The translations under genes were made by a program, and so were the position numbers. The notes under the pieces were generated by a model. The model was not told the origin of the DNA and ran no database searches. It was given only the letters and a program-made list of their open reading frames with translations. This document shows, piece after piece, positions 28,868 through 38,348 of a stretch of DNA of 64,000 nt. Source of the stretch: Ochrobactrum sp. BTU1. Its GTDB lineage: Bacteria > Pseudomonadota > Alphaproteobacteria > Rhizobiales > Rhizobiaceae. The first letter of the stretch is position 1; each line of letters begins with the position of its first letter. The stretch is from positions 682,001 to 746,000 of the forward strand of contig CP076356.1 of assembly GCA_018798825.1 (NCBI GenBank), in the 5' to 3' direction.

Positions 28868-29767
28868 TCAAAAACTCCCCCATGTGCCGATCAACATTTT
28901 GAGGAATCGCTCCGCTGCCGGCGATAACGTGCCCCCCCTGCGTCTTACAACGCCTATAGTTCTTGAGATCTCGGGGTTTCGAATAGGCCTCGTAATTAAA
29001 AGTGGATGCTCTCCTTGCGGTGTAGCCATTTGCGGTAACACAGATATGCCTAACCCCGCCTCCACAAGACCGAGAGAGGTTGACAAGTGAGTTACTTCAT
29101 AAAACCAACGAAGTTTAATGTTGGATTTTGCCAAAGCTCCATCGAGCAATGTTCGATTGCCGCTTGAGCGATGAACTGTGATCAAATGATAAGGTGCTAA
29201 GTCGTCCCAGCCGACTTCGGATTTTTCCGCAAGAGGATGATCTTTGCTGGCAGCAAGAACGAAGGGGTCCTCGACAAGCCGATCAAAGATCAGATCCGGG
29301 TCGGCTGTTCCCATGATATTGATACCGAACTCCACCTCTCCCCGTGCAACAGCCTGCAATCCATCAGTGGCTGGAAGGTCAAGAATTCTGAATCGGATGT
29401 TTGGATACTCGATATTGAACTGCTTTATAACTTTCGGCAGGAAGTAGAATGCTGCTGTCGGTAGACATGCAATAGTCACTAGGCCGCCGCGCTGAACGGC
29501 AGGATCACGCACCGCAAAAAGTGAGCCGTCAAACTCCTCCAGCATACGCCGCACCAGAGGCAATAGTTCCGTGCCAAGGGCTGTAAGCGAAACATGTCGA
29601 GTGGTGCGCTCCAACAATGGCGCACCAATGGCCAATTCCAACTTCTGGATGCGCCTGCTCAGTGCTGGCTGGGACATGTTCAATGTATCAGCCGCCCTGT
29701 GAAAACTCTCCAGTTCAACGATTGCGAGAAATGCTCTTAAGTCTAGTATTTCACAATTAATGCTCAT
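28868..29767 (-). CDS. LysR family transcriptional regulator divergent from the PrpF-like gene
   Basis: 299 residues with a very typical helix-turn-helix (FLAIVELESFHRAADTLNMS, QPALSRRIQKLELAIGAPLL) and an effector domain (GLVTIACLPTAAFYFLPKVI). Its ATG at 29767 is about 110 bases from the start of the PrpF-like gene on the other strand. The shared region contains a 13-bp perfect inverted repeat, so it is the likely regulator of the PrpF-ABC importer operon. Confidence 0.9.
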   Translation of the reverse strand: MSINCEILDLRAFLAIVELESFHRAADTLNMSQPALSRRIQKLELAIGAPLLERTTRHVSLTALGTELLPLVRRMLEEFDGSLFAVRDPAVQRGGLVTIACLPTAAFYFLPKVIKQFNIEYPNIRFRILDLPATDGLQAVARGEVEFGINIMGTADPDLIFDRLVEDPFVLAASKDHPLAEKSEVGWDDLAPYHLITVHRSSGNRTLLDGALAKSNIKLRWFYEVTHLSTSLGLVEAGLGISVLPQMATPQGEHPLLITRPIRNPEISRTIGVVRRRGGTLSPAAERFLKMLIGTWGSF

Positions 29768-29801
29768 TTTGCATCAATACTCCGAATCTTCGCATTTCAC
29801 A

Positions 29802-29846
29802 TATCAATCAGTTTGCCACAGAGTGCAATAAACAAACTGATTGATA
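29802..29846. promoter_or_regulatory. 13-bp perfect inverted repeat in the lysR-prpF-like divergent promoter
   Basis: TATCAATCAGTTT (29802-29814) and AAACTGATTGATA (29834-29846) are exact reverse complements with a 19-base spacer; their centres are 32 bases apart, about three helical turns. The position between divergent genes fits a regulator operator rather than a terminator. Confidence 0.65.
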
Positions 29847-29880
29847 CCCACTACACATGAGTGGAGGCGAAAGCGCAAGC

Positions 29881-30963
29881 ATGAACGATCTGATGTCTAT
29901 ACCCTGTGTATTGATGCGAGGCGGCACATCGAAAGGCCCATTCTTTCTGTCATCCGATCTTCCACCGGATCGCAACGAACGTGATCAGATTCTGCTTTCG
30001 ATCATGGGTTCCGGTCATCCGCTCCAGATCGATGGTATTGGTGGCGGAAACCCTGTGACCAGTAAAGTTGCAATCGTCGGTCCATCGACAATTCCCGGTG
30101 CCGATGTTGACTATCTTTTCGCTCAAGTCCGTATCGATCAGCAATTGGTCGATACCGCACCTAATTGCGGCAACATGCTTGCAGCTGTTGGCCCGTTTGC
30201 AATTGAAGCGGGACTGATGAAAGCGCAGAACACAATGACGATTGTTCGCATTCACAACGTCAACACGGGGAAGCTAATAGAGGCAGAAGTGCCGACACCT
30301 GATGGTAAAGTTTCATATCTCGGTGATGCCAGCATTGATGGTGTACCCGGGAAAGCTGCTCCGATTGCGCTAACTTTCATGGATGCCGCAGGTGCACGAA
30401 CTGGGAAATTGTTCCCTACCGGTGCTTCCGATGAGATGATTGAAGATTTGGCCGTGACATGCATTGATTGCGCGATGCCAATGGTTCTTATCAACGCTGA
30501 AGCTCTTAATTTGAGCGGGTACGAGAGCGCGCCGGAACTCAATGTTAACACTGCGCTTCTTGTAAAGCTTGAACGCGTGCGAATCGAGGCCGGCAGGCGT
30601 ATGGGCATGGGTGACGTTACCAATCAGGTCACACCCAAGCCGGTACTCATCAGCAGACCAAAATGCGGCGGCGATATCAATGTGCGTTACTTCATGCCAC
30701 ATGATTGTCATCCGTCCCTTGCCACAACTGGCGCAGTGGGCATCGCAACCGCCTGCATAACGGCTGATACGGTCGCATCGAAACTCATCGGACTTCGTAA
30801 ACCGCCGCTTGTGATGACGATCGAGCATCCCAGCGGCCACCTCGACGTCAAGCTACAGGAGCGTGAGGGAAAGATAATTGCCGGAATACTACGCACAGCC
30901 CGGCGTCTATTTGACGGTCATGTGTTTGCTAAGCCTGTCAAACAGATCGTTTGCGCGGCATAA
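29881..30963 (+). CDS. PrpF/GalD-family isomerase (4-oxalomesaconate tautomerase or aconitate isomerase type)
   Basis: About 360 residues of the PrpF family, which has the diaminopimelate-epimerase fold. The N-terminal signature IPCVLMRGGTSKGPFFLSSD is diagnostic; further landmarks are GIGGGNPVTSKVAIV, DTAPNCGNMLAAVGPFAIEA with the active-site cysteine, and HPSGHLDV near the end. Known members isomerise double bonds in 2-methylaconitate (PrpF) or 4-oxalomesaconate (GalD). No prpC/D or gallate genes are nearby, so the substrate is open. ATG 29881 is my choice; ATG 29857, eight codons earlier, is possible because a GGAGG lies between them. First gene of an operon with an ABC importer. Confidence 0.85.
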   Translation: MNDLMSIPCVLMRGGTSKGPFFLSSDLPPDRNERDQILLSIMGSGHPLQIDGIGGGNPVTSKVAIVGPSTIPGADVDYLFAQVRIDQQLVDTAPNCGNMLAAVGPFAIEAGLMKAQNTMTIVRIHNVNTGKLIEAEVPTPDGKVSYLGDASIDGVPGKAAPIALTFMDAAGARTGKLFPTGASDEMIEDLAVTCIDCAMPMVLINAEALNLSGYESAPELNVNTALLVKLERVRIEAGRRMGMGDVTNQVTPKPVLISRPKCGGDINVRYFMPHDCHPSLATTGAVGIATACITADTVASKLIGLRKPPLVMTIEHPSGHLDVKLQEREGKIIAGILRTARRLFDGHVFAKPVKQIVCAA

Positions 30964-31010
30964 TTCAACTGGTCGCCGGGAGGGCACCATTCATAATCGG
31001 AGGAGAAGTA

Positions 31011-32012
31011 ATGCGTAAATTTTTGCTCGCCTTGGCAGCAACTGTAGCTTTTGCCGGAACGGCAATGGCTGAACCGGTCCGTATCAGCGTCGGGTCTTAC
31101 AATCTCAATAACTTACCCTTTCCTGTTGCGCAGGGACTGGGCCTTTATGAGAAAGAAGGACTAGACGTCACGGTCGAAAATTTTGCTTCCGGCGGTTCAA
31201 AGACCTTGCAGGCACTCGTTGCCGGATCGACCGATATTGCTGTGGGTTTCTACGACCACACGATCCAGATGCAGTCACAGAACAAGGCCGTGGTTGGCTT
31301 CGTCGTATTGGCGCGCAACTCCGGGCTTGTTCTTGCTGGTGGGAACAGTTCAACATTCGACCCAGCAAAACCTGAGACAATTAAGGGTGCAAAAATCGGT
31401 ATTACCGCACCGGGATCTTCATCGGACTTCTTCGTTCGTTATTATCTACAGCGCCATAATCTTTCTGCAGATGATATTGCTTTGATCGGCGTTGGTTCCG
31501 GCTCGGCTGCGGTTGCGGCTCTTGAACAGGGCAAGATCGACCTGCTGGTTAATTATGATCCTGCTGCGACATTTATCGAAGCCAAAGGCGTCGGAAAAAT
31601 TCTCATTGACGGACGCAGCGACGACGGTGCCAAAGAAATCTACGGGGGCATTTATCCAACATCAGTTCTCTATGCCACGCAAAACTACATCGATAGCAAT
31701 CCCCAAACCATTCAAAAAGTCACCAACGCTACAGTTAAAGCACTGGAATGGATGAACACCCATTCGGCAGAGGAAATCGTTGAAAAGCTACCTAAGGAAT
31801 TCATCTCTGGCGACCGCGAGACGTACATTAAAGCCGTACAGAATGCCAAGGCGATCTTCTCCACGGATGGAAAGTTCGATGAAGAAGATACCGAAACACC
31901 ATTGGTTGTTCTGAAGAGCTTCAACAAAAAAGTTGGGGCAACCGAAATCGATCTATCGAAAACATATACAAACAGCTTCGTCGATAAAGCAGCGCACGCG
32001 GCTACGAATTAG
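31011..32012 (+). CDS. ABC transporter substrate-binding protein (NMT1/SsuA/TauA type)
   Basis: 333 residues. Signal peptide (FLLALAATVAFAGTAMA), then the type II binding protein pattern: SVGSYNLNNLPFPVAQGLGL, LDVTVENFASGGSKTLQALVAG, GAKIGITAPGSSSDFFVRYY and LLVNYDPAATF. Such proteins bind sulfonates, thiamine precursors, aromatic acids and other small carboxylates. ATG 31011 follows GGAGGAG by six bases. It lies 47 bases after the PrpF-like gene and 12 before the ATPase. Confidence 0.9.
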   Translation: MRKFLLALAATVAFAGTAMAEPVRISVGSYNLNNLPFPVAQGLGLYEKEGLDVTVENFASGGSKTLQALVAGSTDIAVGFYDHTIQMQSQNKAVVGFVVLARNSGLVLAGGNSSTFDPAKPETIKGAKIGITAPGSSSDFFVRYYLQRHNLSADDIALIGVGSGSAAVAALEQGKIDLLVNYDPAATFIEAKGVGKILIDGRSDDGAKEIYGGIYPTSVLYATQNYIDSNPQTIQKVTNATVKALEWMNTHSAEEIVEKLPKEFISGDRETYIKAVQNAKAIFSTDGKFDEEDTETPLVVLKSFNKKVGATEIDLSKTYTNSFVDKAAHAATN

Positions 32013-32024
32013 GAGGAGGAGGCA

Positions 32025-32855
32025 ATGACATTGGCCGTCGTCAAATCTGCGCCGGAAGTCGCAAAAAGTCCAAACCCGAAAGCGATGGTATCAATTGATG
32101 CCGTGACCATGTCGTTTGGTAACTTTGTTGCCGTCGAAAATGTCAATCTGACCGTTGCAGATGGCGAGTTTCTCGCCATCGTTGGACCGACAGGTTGCGG
32201 AAAAAGTACGATCCTCAATGCAATCGCGGGATTATTGAAACCCTCAAACGGCACAGTATCAATTGACGGTAAGGCCGTCACAGGTGTTCATAACGACATT
32301 GGATATTTGTTTCAGCAGGATGCGCTTCTACCTTGGAAAACAGCACTGGAGAACGTCGAGCTTGGACCGATGTTTAAAGGTGTAGGCACCTCTGAGAGAC
32401 GCAAGAGTGCGCTCAACTGGCTCGCCAAGGTTGGCTTGAAAGGATTTGAACACCGCTATCCTCATCAGCTTTCAGGTGGTCAACGCAAGCGCGTTCAAAT
32501 GGCACAGGCGCTGATCACAGGTCCAAAAGTCATCTTGATGGATGAGCCTTTTTCCGCACTCGACATCCATACACGCCACCTCATGCAGAATGAACTTCTG
32601 CGGCTCTGGCAGGAAGAGCGCCGTGCGGTTGTTATGATTACGCACGATCTGGAGGAAGCCATAGCGCTTGGAGATCGCGTTGTTGTTCTGGCCGCAGGAC
32701 CCCGAAGCCGGGTAATCGACAGTTTCCACGTCGATCTGGATCGCCCGCGAGATGTCGCGGAAATTAAACTTGATCCACGCTTTTTGGATCTTTACCGCAA
32801 CATTTGGGCGTCGCTTCGCGGCGAAGTGGAGAAAAGCTATGAACGCCATGACTGA
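32025..32855 (+). CDS. ABC transporter ATP-binding protein (SsuB/TauB type)
   Basis: 276 residues. Walker A GPTGCGKST, Q-loop FQQDALLPWKTA, signature LSGGQRKRVQMAQAL, Walker B VILMDEPFSALD and switch His in MITHDLEEA are all intact, so the ATPase should be active. A long AGGAGGAGG ribosome site lies three bases before ATG 32025. Its end overlaps the permease start by 17 bases. Confidence 0.93.
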   Translation: MTLAVVKSAPEVAKSPNPKAMVSIDAVTMSFGNFVAVENVNLTVADGEFLAIVGPTGCGKSTILNAIAGLLKPSNGTVSIDGKAVTGVHNDIGYLFQQDALLPWKTALENVELGPMFKGVGTSERRKSALNWLAKVGLKGFEHRYPHQLSGGQRKRVQMAQALITGPKVILMDEPFSALDIHTRHLMQNELLRLWQEERRAVVMITHDLEEAIALGDRVVVLAAGPRSRVIDSFHVDLDRPRDVAEIKLDPRFLDLYRNIWASLRGEVEKSYERHD

Positions 32856-33612
32856 ACGACTTATCCAGGCTGGCTTGCTGGTCGTTATTCTCGGTGGCTG
32901 GCAGCTGGGTACGTCCCTGGGTTTCATCGACGTATTCTTCTTTCCGGCACCTATTAATATTTTCAATCAAGTCGTCGAATGGGTAAGTGATACGAGCTTC
33001 TATCGGCATGTATCGATCACTTTGACGGAAACTGTTCTTGGATATCTGATCGGAACTGCTCTCGGTGTTGCAGCAGGCGTTTGGCTCGGCCTTAGTCGTA
33101 GTGCATCGCGGATTCTCGACCCCTTCATCAAAGGACTGAACGCGATACCTCGTGTTGTGCTCGCGCCAATTTTCGTCCTTTGGTTGGGGCTTGGTCTCTG
33201 GTCCAAAGTGGCACTCGCTGTCACACTGGTATTTTTCGTTACGTTCTTCAACGCAATGCAGGGTGTACGTGAAGTTAATCCGGTCGTACTTTCCAATGCG
33301 CGTATTCTCGGTGCCAAACGTTCTGATCTCTTGCGTCACGTTTATTTCCCCGCTGCCGCAAGCTGGATTCTCTCGTCTTTGCGTACGTCCGTAGGTTTCG
33401 CAGTCGTTGGAGCTATCATTGGCGAGTACCTGGGTTCGTCTGCTGGCCTTGGCTACCTTATCGCTCAGGCTGAGGGCAATTTCGATGCCGTGGGCGTTTT
33501 TGCAGGCATCCTGATCCTAGGGATATTTGTGCTGATTATCGACAGCATTCTTGATGTGGTTGAAACACGGCTGATAAAATGGCGTCCTAATGCCAGCGAA
33601 CGTCCCGCCTGA
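32839..33612 (+). CDS. ABC transporter permease (SsuC/TauC type)
   Basis: 257-residue inner-membrane permease of the BPD_transp_1 family with about six helices. The EAA-like cytoplasmic loop is [23 protein letters not shown], followed by [19 protein letters not shown], which is typical of SsuC/TauC. ATG 32839 is preceded by GGAG at seven bases and overlaps the ATPase gene. Last gene of the PrpF-importer operon. Confidence 0.92.
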   Translation: MNAMTERLIQAGLLVVILGGWQLGTSLGFIDVFFFPAPINIFNQVVEWVSDTSFYRHVSITLTETVLGYLIGTALGVAAGVWLGLSRSASRILDPFIKGLNAIPRVVLAPIFVLWLGLGLWSKVALAVTLVFFVTFFNAMQGVREVNPVVLSNARILGAKRSDLLRHVYFPAAASWILSSLRTSVGFAVVGAIIGEYLGSSAGLGYLIAQAEGNFDAVGVFAGILILGIFVLIIDSILDVVETRLIKWRPNASERPA

Positions 33613-33637
33613 TCGATCTACTATCCACGTAAAAAAT

Positions 33638-33666
33638 AAGCCCGATGCCATGATGACGTCGGGCTT
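33638..33666. terminator. hairpin after the importer operon
   Basis: AAGCCCGA (33638-33645) pairs with TCGGGCTT (33659-33666) across 13 bases, 26 bases after the permease stop. A run of six A precedes the left arm, so the T-tract appears on the minus strand and none follows on the plus strand. Termination of the plus-strand operon is plausible but not textbook. Confidence 0.5.
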
Positions 33667-33877
33667 GATCGTATCGGAGGCTATTCACTGGCATATCCCC
33701 CGTGCGCCTGGCGAAAAAAGCCATGCCCACGAAGCCAACGATTGGTCAATAAAACATGACATTTCAGAGGTAAGTTCCGCAATTGAGATCAGTTTAGCAT
33801 TTTATGCTTCTCAGTTATTGCGACATTCGGTTTGGCGATCTAATCCGCTGCAGATTTTTCGACCGACGGAGACGAGT

Positions 33878-34873
33878 TTGAAAACGTTATTATTGACAAA
33901 AAATGAAGTCAAAAAACTCATTTCGATTTCTTCGGTAATTGATGCTGTTGAAGACGCTTATCGCGCGTTTAGCCGGGGCGAAGTCGAACAGCCAGGTTAT
34001 ATGGGGTTGGATTTACCTGCTCCACGCGGCGAAATTGACTTCAAGCTGGGTTATTTGAAATCATCAGAAATGATATCAATGAAAGCGTCTTCAGGCGGGT
34101 TCAGGGACAATCCCTCTCGTCATGGCGTTCCAAATGGTATGGGAACTATCCTTCTTTTTGACGCACAAAGTTGCGCCTTGGTATGCGTGATGGATGGCAG
34201 TCTGATTACAGGTCTAAGGACTGGGGCTGCCGGTGCGATTTCGGTCAGATTGTTGGCTCGCAAAGACGCGAAAAAAGTAACTTCTATCGGCACCGGCAAT
34301 CAGTCCCGCATGCAAATTAGAGCAATCCGAGAAGTGATGCAAATCGAGGAGATTCATGCGTGGCATTCTCACCCTGAAACACTGTTAAAATACAAAGTTG
34401 ACATCGAAAGAGAATTCAATATTCCCGTGACAATGGCAGCATCCAAACGAGAAGCTGTAGAGCAAGCAGATATTTTGGTTACGACCACGCGCGGCAAGGG
34501 ATCCCTGGTAGAAACCGAATGGATAAAACCAGGAACACATATTGTTGCGATTGGGACAGATGCTCTGGGAAAGCAGGAACTGGAGCCTGAGATATTTCAG
34601 AATGCTAAAATCGTCACGGATTCGACGAGCCAGTGCTCGCAAAAAGGTGAGATTTGGCATGCACTCAATCGTGGCATGATTTCAATGAATGGTATTCACG
34701 CCGAAATTGGTGAGATTTTGATGGGGACAAAAGCCGGTCGAGAGAATGCCGAAGAGATAACTATCTTCGATTCGACTGGGATGGCTGCTCAGGATAATAC
34801 AACAGCGAATGCGATCTATCAGAGCGCCCTTCGCCAGAACGTGGGCACTAGATTTTCCTTTTTGGAACAATAG
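33878..34873 (+). CDS. ornithine cyclodeaminase/mu-crystallin family protein (EutC/BhcD-like)
   Basis: 331 residues when started at TTG 33878, which has GGAG six bases upstream; that matches the family length of 320-340. A frame extending to 33590 adds 96 residues of no family character and overlaps the permease gene. Motifs: [40 protein letters not shown] with the substrate arginine, [15 protein letters not shown] (Rossmann NAD(P) loop) and [15 protein letters not shown]. Members are ornithine cyclodeaminases, alanine dehydrogenases, imine reductases such as BhcD, or EutC of ectoine breakdown. The next gene is a threonine-dehydratase homologue, which favours an imine or hydroxy-amino-acid role. 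Confidence 0.85.
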   Translation: MKTLLLTKNEVKKLISISSVIDAVEDAYRAFSRGEVEQPGYMGLDLPAPRGEIDFKLGYLKSSEMISMKASSGGFRDNPSRHGVPNGMGTILLFDAQSCALVCVMDGSLITGLRTGAAGAISVRLLARKDAKKVTSIGTGNQSRMQIRAIREVMQIEEIHAWHSHPETLLKYKVDIEREFNIPVTMAASKREAVEQADILVTTTRGKGSLVETEWIKPGTHIVAIGTDALGKQELEPEIFQNAKIVTDSTSQCSQKGEIWHALNRGMISMNGIHAEIGEILMGTKAGRENAEEITIFDSTGMAAQDNTTANAIYQSALRQNVGTRFSFLEQ

Positions 34874-34912
34874 CAGCGTCCCACTCGGGAAAGCGCATGC
34901 AGGCGGTGATGA

Positions 34913-35884
34913 ATGCTAAACTATCCAACAATTGAAGACATTCGAGATGCGCAGAAACGGATTAAGCCCTACGTCTGGCATACTCCCATTCTAAGAGCAG
35001 ACAAAATCGCGGCCAAAGTCGCTTGTAATCTTTATCTGAAACCAGAAACCTTGCAAGTGACCGGCGCATTCAAAATTCGAGGCGCTCTGAACGCCGTGCT
35101 AGCGCTTCCACGGGAGAAAATTGCAAACGGGATTATCTCTTCCTCTTCTGGAAATCACGCACAGGGACTATCATATGCCGCCCGAATGATTGGTGTCAAA
35201 GTTGTCCTTGTACTCCCCGTAACTACTCCGAAAATCAAAATTGCGAACACTCGAGCTTTAGGTGCTGACGTCATTTTATTTGATGGTGACAACGCTACCA
35301 GATGGAAAGAAGTATATCGGATCGCGGAAGCCAATAACTACGCGGTGATCCATGGCTTTGAAGATCCGATGGTCATGGCAGGTCAAGGCACTATTGGATG
35401 TGAGATCCTCGGAGACCTGAAGGAAGTCAACACCGTGATTGTTCCTGTCGGCGGCGGCGGTCTGATTTCCGGTGTTGCGACGGCAATCAAGGAAATTAAT
35501 CCCTCTGTTCGTGTTATCGGCGCGGAGCCAGCTCTAACGCCCAAATATTATTGGAGCCGCAAGAACGGTAAACCCACCTCACTTCCTCTCAAAGATACCA
35601 TCGCAGATGGTCTCAGGATTAGTGTGCCCGGCCGCAATCCTTATCCTATTATCGAGAAATATGTCGACGAAATCGTTCTGGTTGACGATGAGCATATAGT
35701 TGCAGGAATGCGAGCGCTCGCAACTGACGCAAAACTCATCGCTGAACCCGCCGCGTCGATAGGTATCGGTGCTCTCCTGGCAGGTTCTATAAACGTGCAA
35801 AAAGATGAGAATGTCTGTGCAGTTTTGACCGGCGGAAACTGGGATCTCCGTGACCTTGCCGATATCTATCTTGAGAAAGAGTGA
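34913..35884 (+). CDS. PLP-dependent threonine/serine dehydratase family protein (EutB/BhcB-like)
   Basis: 323 residues, fold type II PLP enzyme. The PLP lysine is Lys54 in GAFKIRGA; SSSSGNHAQGLSYAA binds the substrate carboxylate; the glycine loop GGGGLISGV holds the PLP phosphate. It lacks the C-terminal ACT domain of biosynthetic IlvA, so it belongs to the short catabolic group with serine racemase, hydroxyaspartate dehydratase, EutB and BhcB. Paired with the preceding ornithine-cyclodeaminase homologue 39 bases upstream, the arrangement found in ectoine (EutBC) and beta-hydroxyaspartate (BhcBD) pathways, although the other genes of those pathways are not here. Confidence 0.87.
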   Translation: MLNYPTIEDIRDAQKRIKPYVWHTPILRADKIAAKVACNLYLKPETLQVTGAFKIRGALNAVLALPREKIANGIISSSSGNHAQGLSYAARMIGVKVVLVLPVTTPKIKIANTRALGADVILFDGDNATRWKEVYRIAEANNYAVIHGFEDPMVMAGQGTIGCEILGDLKEVNTVIVPVGGGGLISGVATAIKEINPSVRVIGAEPALTPKYYWSRKNGKPTSLPLKDTIADGLRISVPGRNPYPIIEKYVDEIVLVDDEHIVAGMRALATDAKLIAEPAASIGIGALLAGSINVQKDENVCAVLTGGNWDLRDLADIYLEKE

Positions 35885-35923
35885 TCTGAGGTCAATGCCA
35901 AGGTGATTTGGAAATAAAGATGG

Positions 35924-35960
35924 GATGTGACTTCGGTGATGTGACTTCGGTGCAGTCACA
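35924..35960. repeat. 14-bp tandem duplication joined to a small hairpin
   Basis: GATGTGACTTCGGT occurs twice in tandem (35924-35937, 35938-35951). The second copy then forms a hairpin, TGTGACT (35940-35946) with AGTCACA (35954-35960) across a 7-base loop. It lies 40 bases after the dehydratase stop; it may be a weak terminator that suffered a slippage duplication. Confidence 0.55.
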
Positions 35961-36742
35961 TAGCTTGAAGCAGTCAATTGGATTTATGGCCAGTTTGAGC
36001 CACATGGCTATAACTTCGGCGATAACGGTTTATACAATGCCATTAGATTTGCTCAGCCTGTAGATCAGACTTGCGGAAACAAAATGGTTTCAGGAGGCTA
36101 AAAAGATTGATAAGAAATATGGCAATGACCCTATCAACGGAAAAACTTGCCGGGTTGGCTCCCGTTTCCGAAACGGCAAGTGCGAATTCTCGCCTCTATT
36201 GTTCTCTCACTTGTGTAAACGATGATCGACATGAGGCACAATCTCACGCTTCGCTGCACCTTAATATCGGAGCTTGTCAGTGACGATATGCTTTGGTGAA
36301 CATCGTTGCTTCTTCAAAAACCTAAACAGCAAGCGCTTTACATATATACATTGTATCAAGATCAACAGCGAGTTCTCTCGCTGGCTATAGGTATCACAGC
36401 GCGAGTTGGCATTTAAGGTAAGGTTATACTTGTATCGACTTGCTACAAGGCAAGCCTCCCGAACGTTCATTGCCACAATTTATTCTGCTGCTCGCAAAAC
36501 TGACCCAGCATCGTATCAAATTTCGACGATAGCACCATAGTACGCTAGCGCAATGGCTAGGTGGTCAACAGTCACCGATAGACTCGTCTGGCACATTTGA
36601 AAGATGTAAGCAGTCGGATCATTTTCCGGACCTTACAAGATATATTTGAACGACCGGGATGAAAGCGCATTGCAATCAGGTTGTTTCCATTCTCCTGTCC
36701 GCCCGCTCCGTTGCAAAGAGATGCCGAAAGGTAGCTTTGCTC
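35961..36742. other. gene-poor AT-rich stretch
   Basis: No supported gene. An unrecognised open stretch on the plus strand ends at a stop near 36100 (reads FEPHGYNFGDNGLYNAIRFA); it has no start codon in good context and may be the end of a decayed gene. A 70-codon frame at 36071-36283 overlaps it and also lacks support. Confidence 0.4.
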
Positions 36743-37114
36743 TTATGTCGCGAGCGTCATAACCGCGTCGGGCACCCATGCGCGTTCACCACTGTCTGCC
36801 TCGCAAAAAAGGAAGCCGCTTTCACTGAAGAGCAGCCGGAGTCGATCGCCTTTGCTCAGCGTGAATTCCAGAGCAGAAAAATCACGCGAGATTTGCCAGC
36901 CTTCACCAATCGGCTGGCACCAGCTATTAGGAGTCCATCCGGCACGCCCATCCCTTCCCACGCACCACGTCCAACCCATGATGTCTGTATCCACCGATCC
37001 ATCAGTAACAGGCATGATAAAATCACCGGCTTTGACGTCGATCGGATTATCATAAGGTCGGTTGTAGTCGCTAGTTGCCACTACGAAGGTCTCTGGCGGA
37101 AAGTTAAACAGCAT
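36743..37114 (-). CDS. SH3-domain-containing small protein
   Basis: About 123 residues without signal peptide. Two SH3-like modules are visible: residues about 10-60 (TSDYNRPYDNPIDVKAGDFI ... GRAGWTPNSWC) and about 70-120 (LEFTLSKGDRLRLLFSESGF ... RAWVPDAVM). Each has the ALYDY-like start, the KxGD turn, the tryptophan and the final WxP followed by a short strand, as in variant SH3 domains. Start at ATG 37114; a TTG four codons earlier sits directly behind AGAGG. It is isolated in a decayed region, and its partner is unknown. Confidence 0.65.
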   Translation of the reverse strand: MLFNFPPETFVVATSDYNRPYDNPIDVKAGDFIMPVTDGSVDTDIMGWTWCVGRDGRAGWTPNSWCQPIGEGWQISRDFSALEFTLSKGDRLRLLFSESGFLFCEADSGERAWVPDAVMTLAT

Positions 37115-37370
37115 GCAGATATTCAACCTCTAGATGTTAGGAATAGGAATAGGTTTGTTAACATGTTTAGAGCGCTTGGTTCAAGCTGATGTGCAACTTG
37201 CGAATGATAACATGCTTCCGAGCTTGACGTTTGGGTTACTTCGAAATTAGAGGCTAATTACAAAATCTCAATGCTTCCAATACCAGCGCGAATGCAGGTG
37301 TGGATTGCGGATCAGCTGGGGACTTTACCCTTAGTGCAGCCGCGGCTGGATAATTCCCGTGATTGTTAAT

Positions 37371-37990
37371 TGGACTACAGGCCAGCGATTTCACGCCACA
37401 TGTTGGTGGCAGCATGCGCAAGTCACGGTGAGCTGTTGTACTGAGATGGTTGCGGGGAAAATAGTGATGTAAATCGGGTCGTGGATTTAGCATAAGCGTT
37501 CAGATTTCTCGCTGATTTAACGCGCTCAAGATTCGCTATCTCTTTCGTATCTGCTGGAGGGAATCCTCGGCCCGATTAGGCAAACCCTGATGCTGCGATA
37601 ATCGCAAATGCTCAGGCCTACCTCACGATTTGCCGAAGCGTAAGAACCAAACTCATCTGTCACCAGAACGCGAAGTTAGAACCCTGACTTTATAATAGTA
37701 CGGATAAAGCGTTTTGGCGGTATCTCGGTGGTTGTGCAACAACACATCAAGCACAAACCCATGCTGATCGAAAGCACGCCAGAGAATATGTTTTTCGCCT
37801 GTGATTAATATCACGCATTCATCCAGATGCCATTTGCCCACTAGTCGTGGTGTCCGGCAACGATGAGCGCTGACGTACTGTCGCCCGAACTTATCAGCCC
37901 ATTCGCGAACCGTTCTATGAGTAATGGTAATCCCGTGGTAAGCAAGCATGTCCTCGACCATATTAAACACAACGGGAAGCTAGAGCACAG
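37371..37990 (-). pseudogene. IS6-family transposase remnant
   Basis: Read on the minus strand, 37970-37653 encodes VEDMLAYHGITITHRTVREW, KFGRQYVSAHRCRTP, then GKWHLDECVILITGEKHILW and RAFDQHGFVLDVLLHNHRDT. This is the IS6/IS26-type core, with the first two catalytic aspartates (LDE, VLD). The frame then breaks; downstream fragments in other frames (ERVKSARNLNAYA, then TTAHRDLRMLPPT near 37400) match the end of the same transposase. The N-terminus is missing, several frameshifts are present and no terminal inverted repeats were found. Confidence 0.8.
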
Positions 37991-38348
37991 CCATTCGGTG
38001 TCAGTAATAATCGTTGCTGGAAAACACTGACGATAATCAAGCGAGGGACGAGGCTATTGCATAACGCATAATCGCAAACTCTGATGACAACAAATTTAAC
38101 GTAACTGTGCCCAACCAACTGCTGCCCATCCCCCAGAAACAGCGCTAGAGCGCCGTGTTGCGCGGATCGGCACTGAACTAATACAAGTGGTCTTCTTGAT
38201 CACAGGCTGGCTTGACGCCACCGAAGTTCATTGCTGAATCTGGCGTAGATAACCAAGCAGAATTGTAGAGTCACGAAAAGGCAGACAAGGTCAAGTGTCT
38301 AGTTTCTCTGGACAATAGAGCTTGTTCCGAACTTAGAAGATCATCCCA

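Noticed and set aside
33590..33877. 96-residue N-terminal extension of the ornithine-cyclodeaminase-like protein
   Set aside because: No family resemblance, overlaps the permease gene, and TTG 33878 has a strong ribosome site and gives the normal length.
33878..35884. Naming the pair eutC/eutB (ectoine use)
   Set aside because: No eutA, eutD, eutE or ectoine importer nearby; the pairing alone is not specific.
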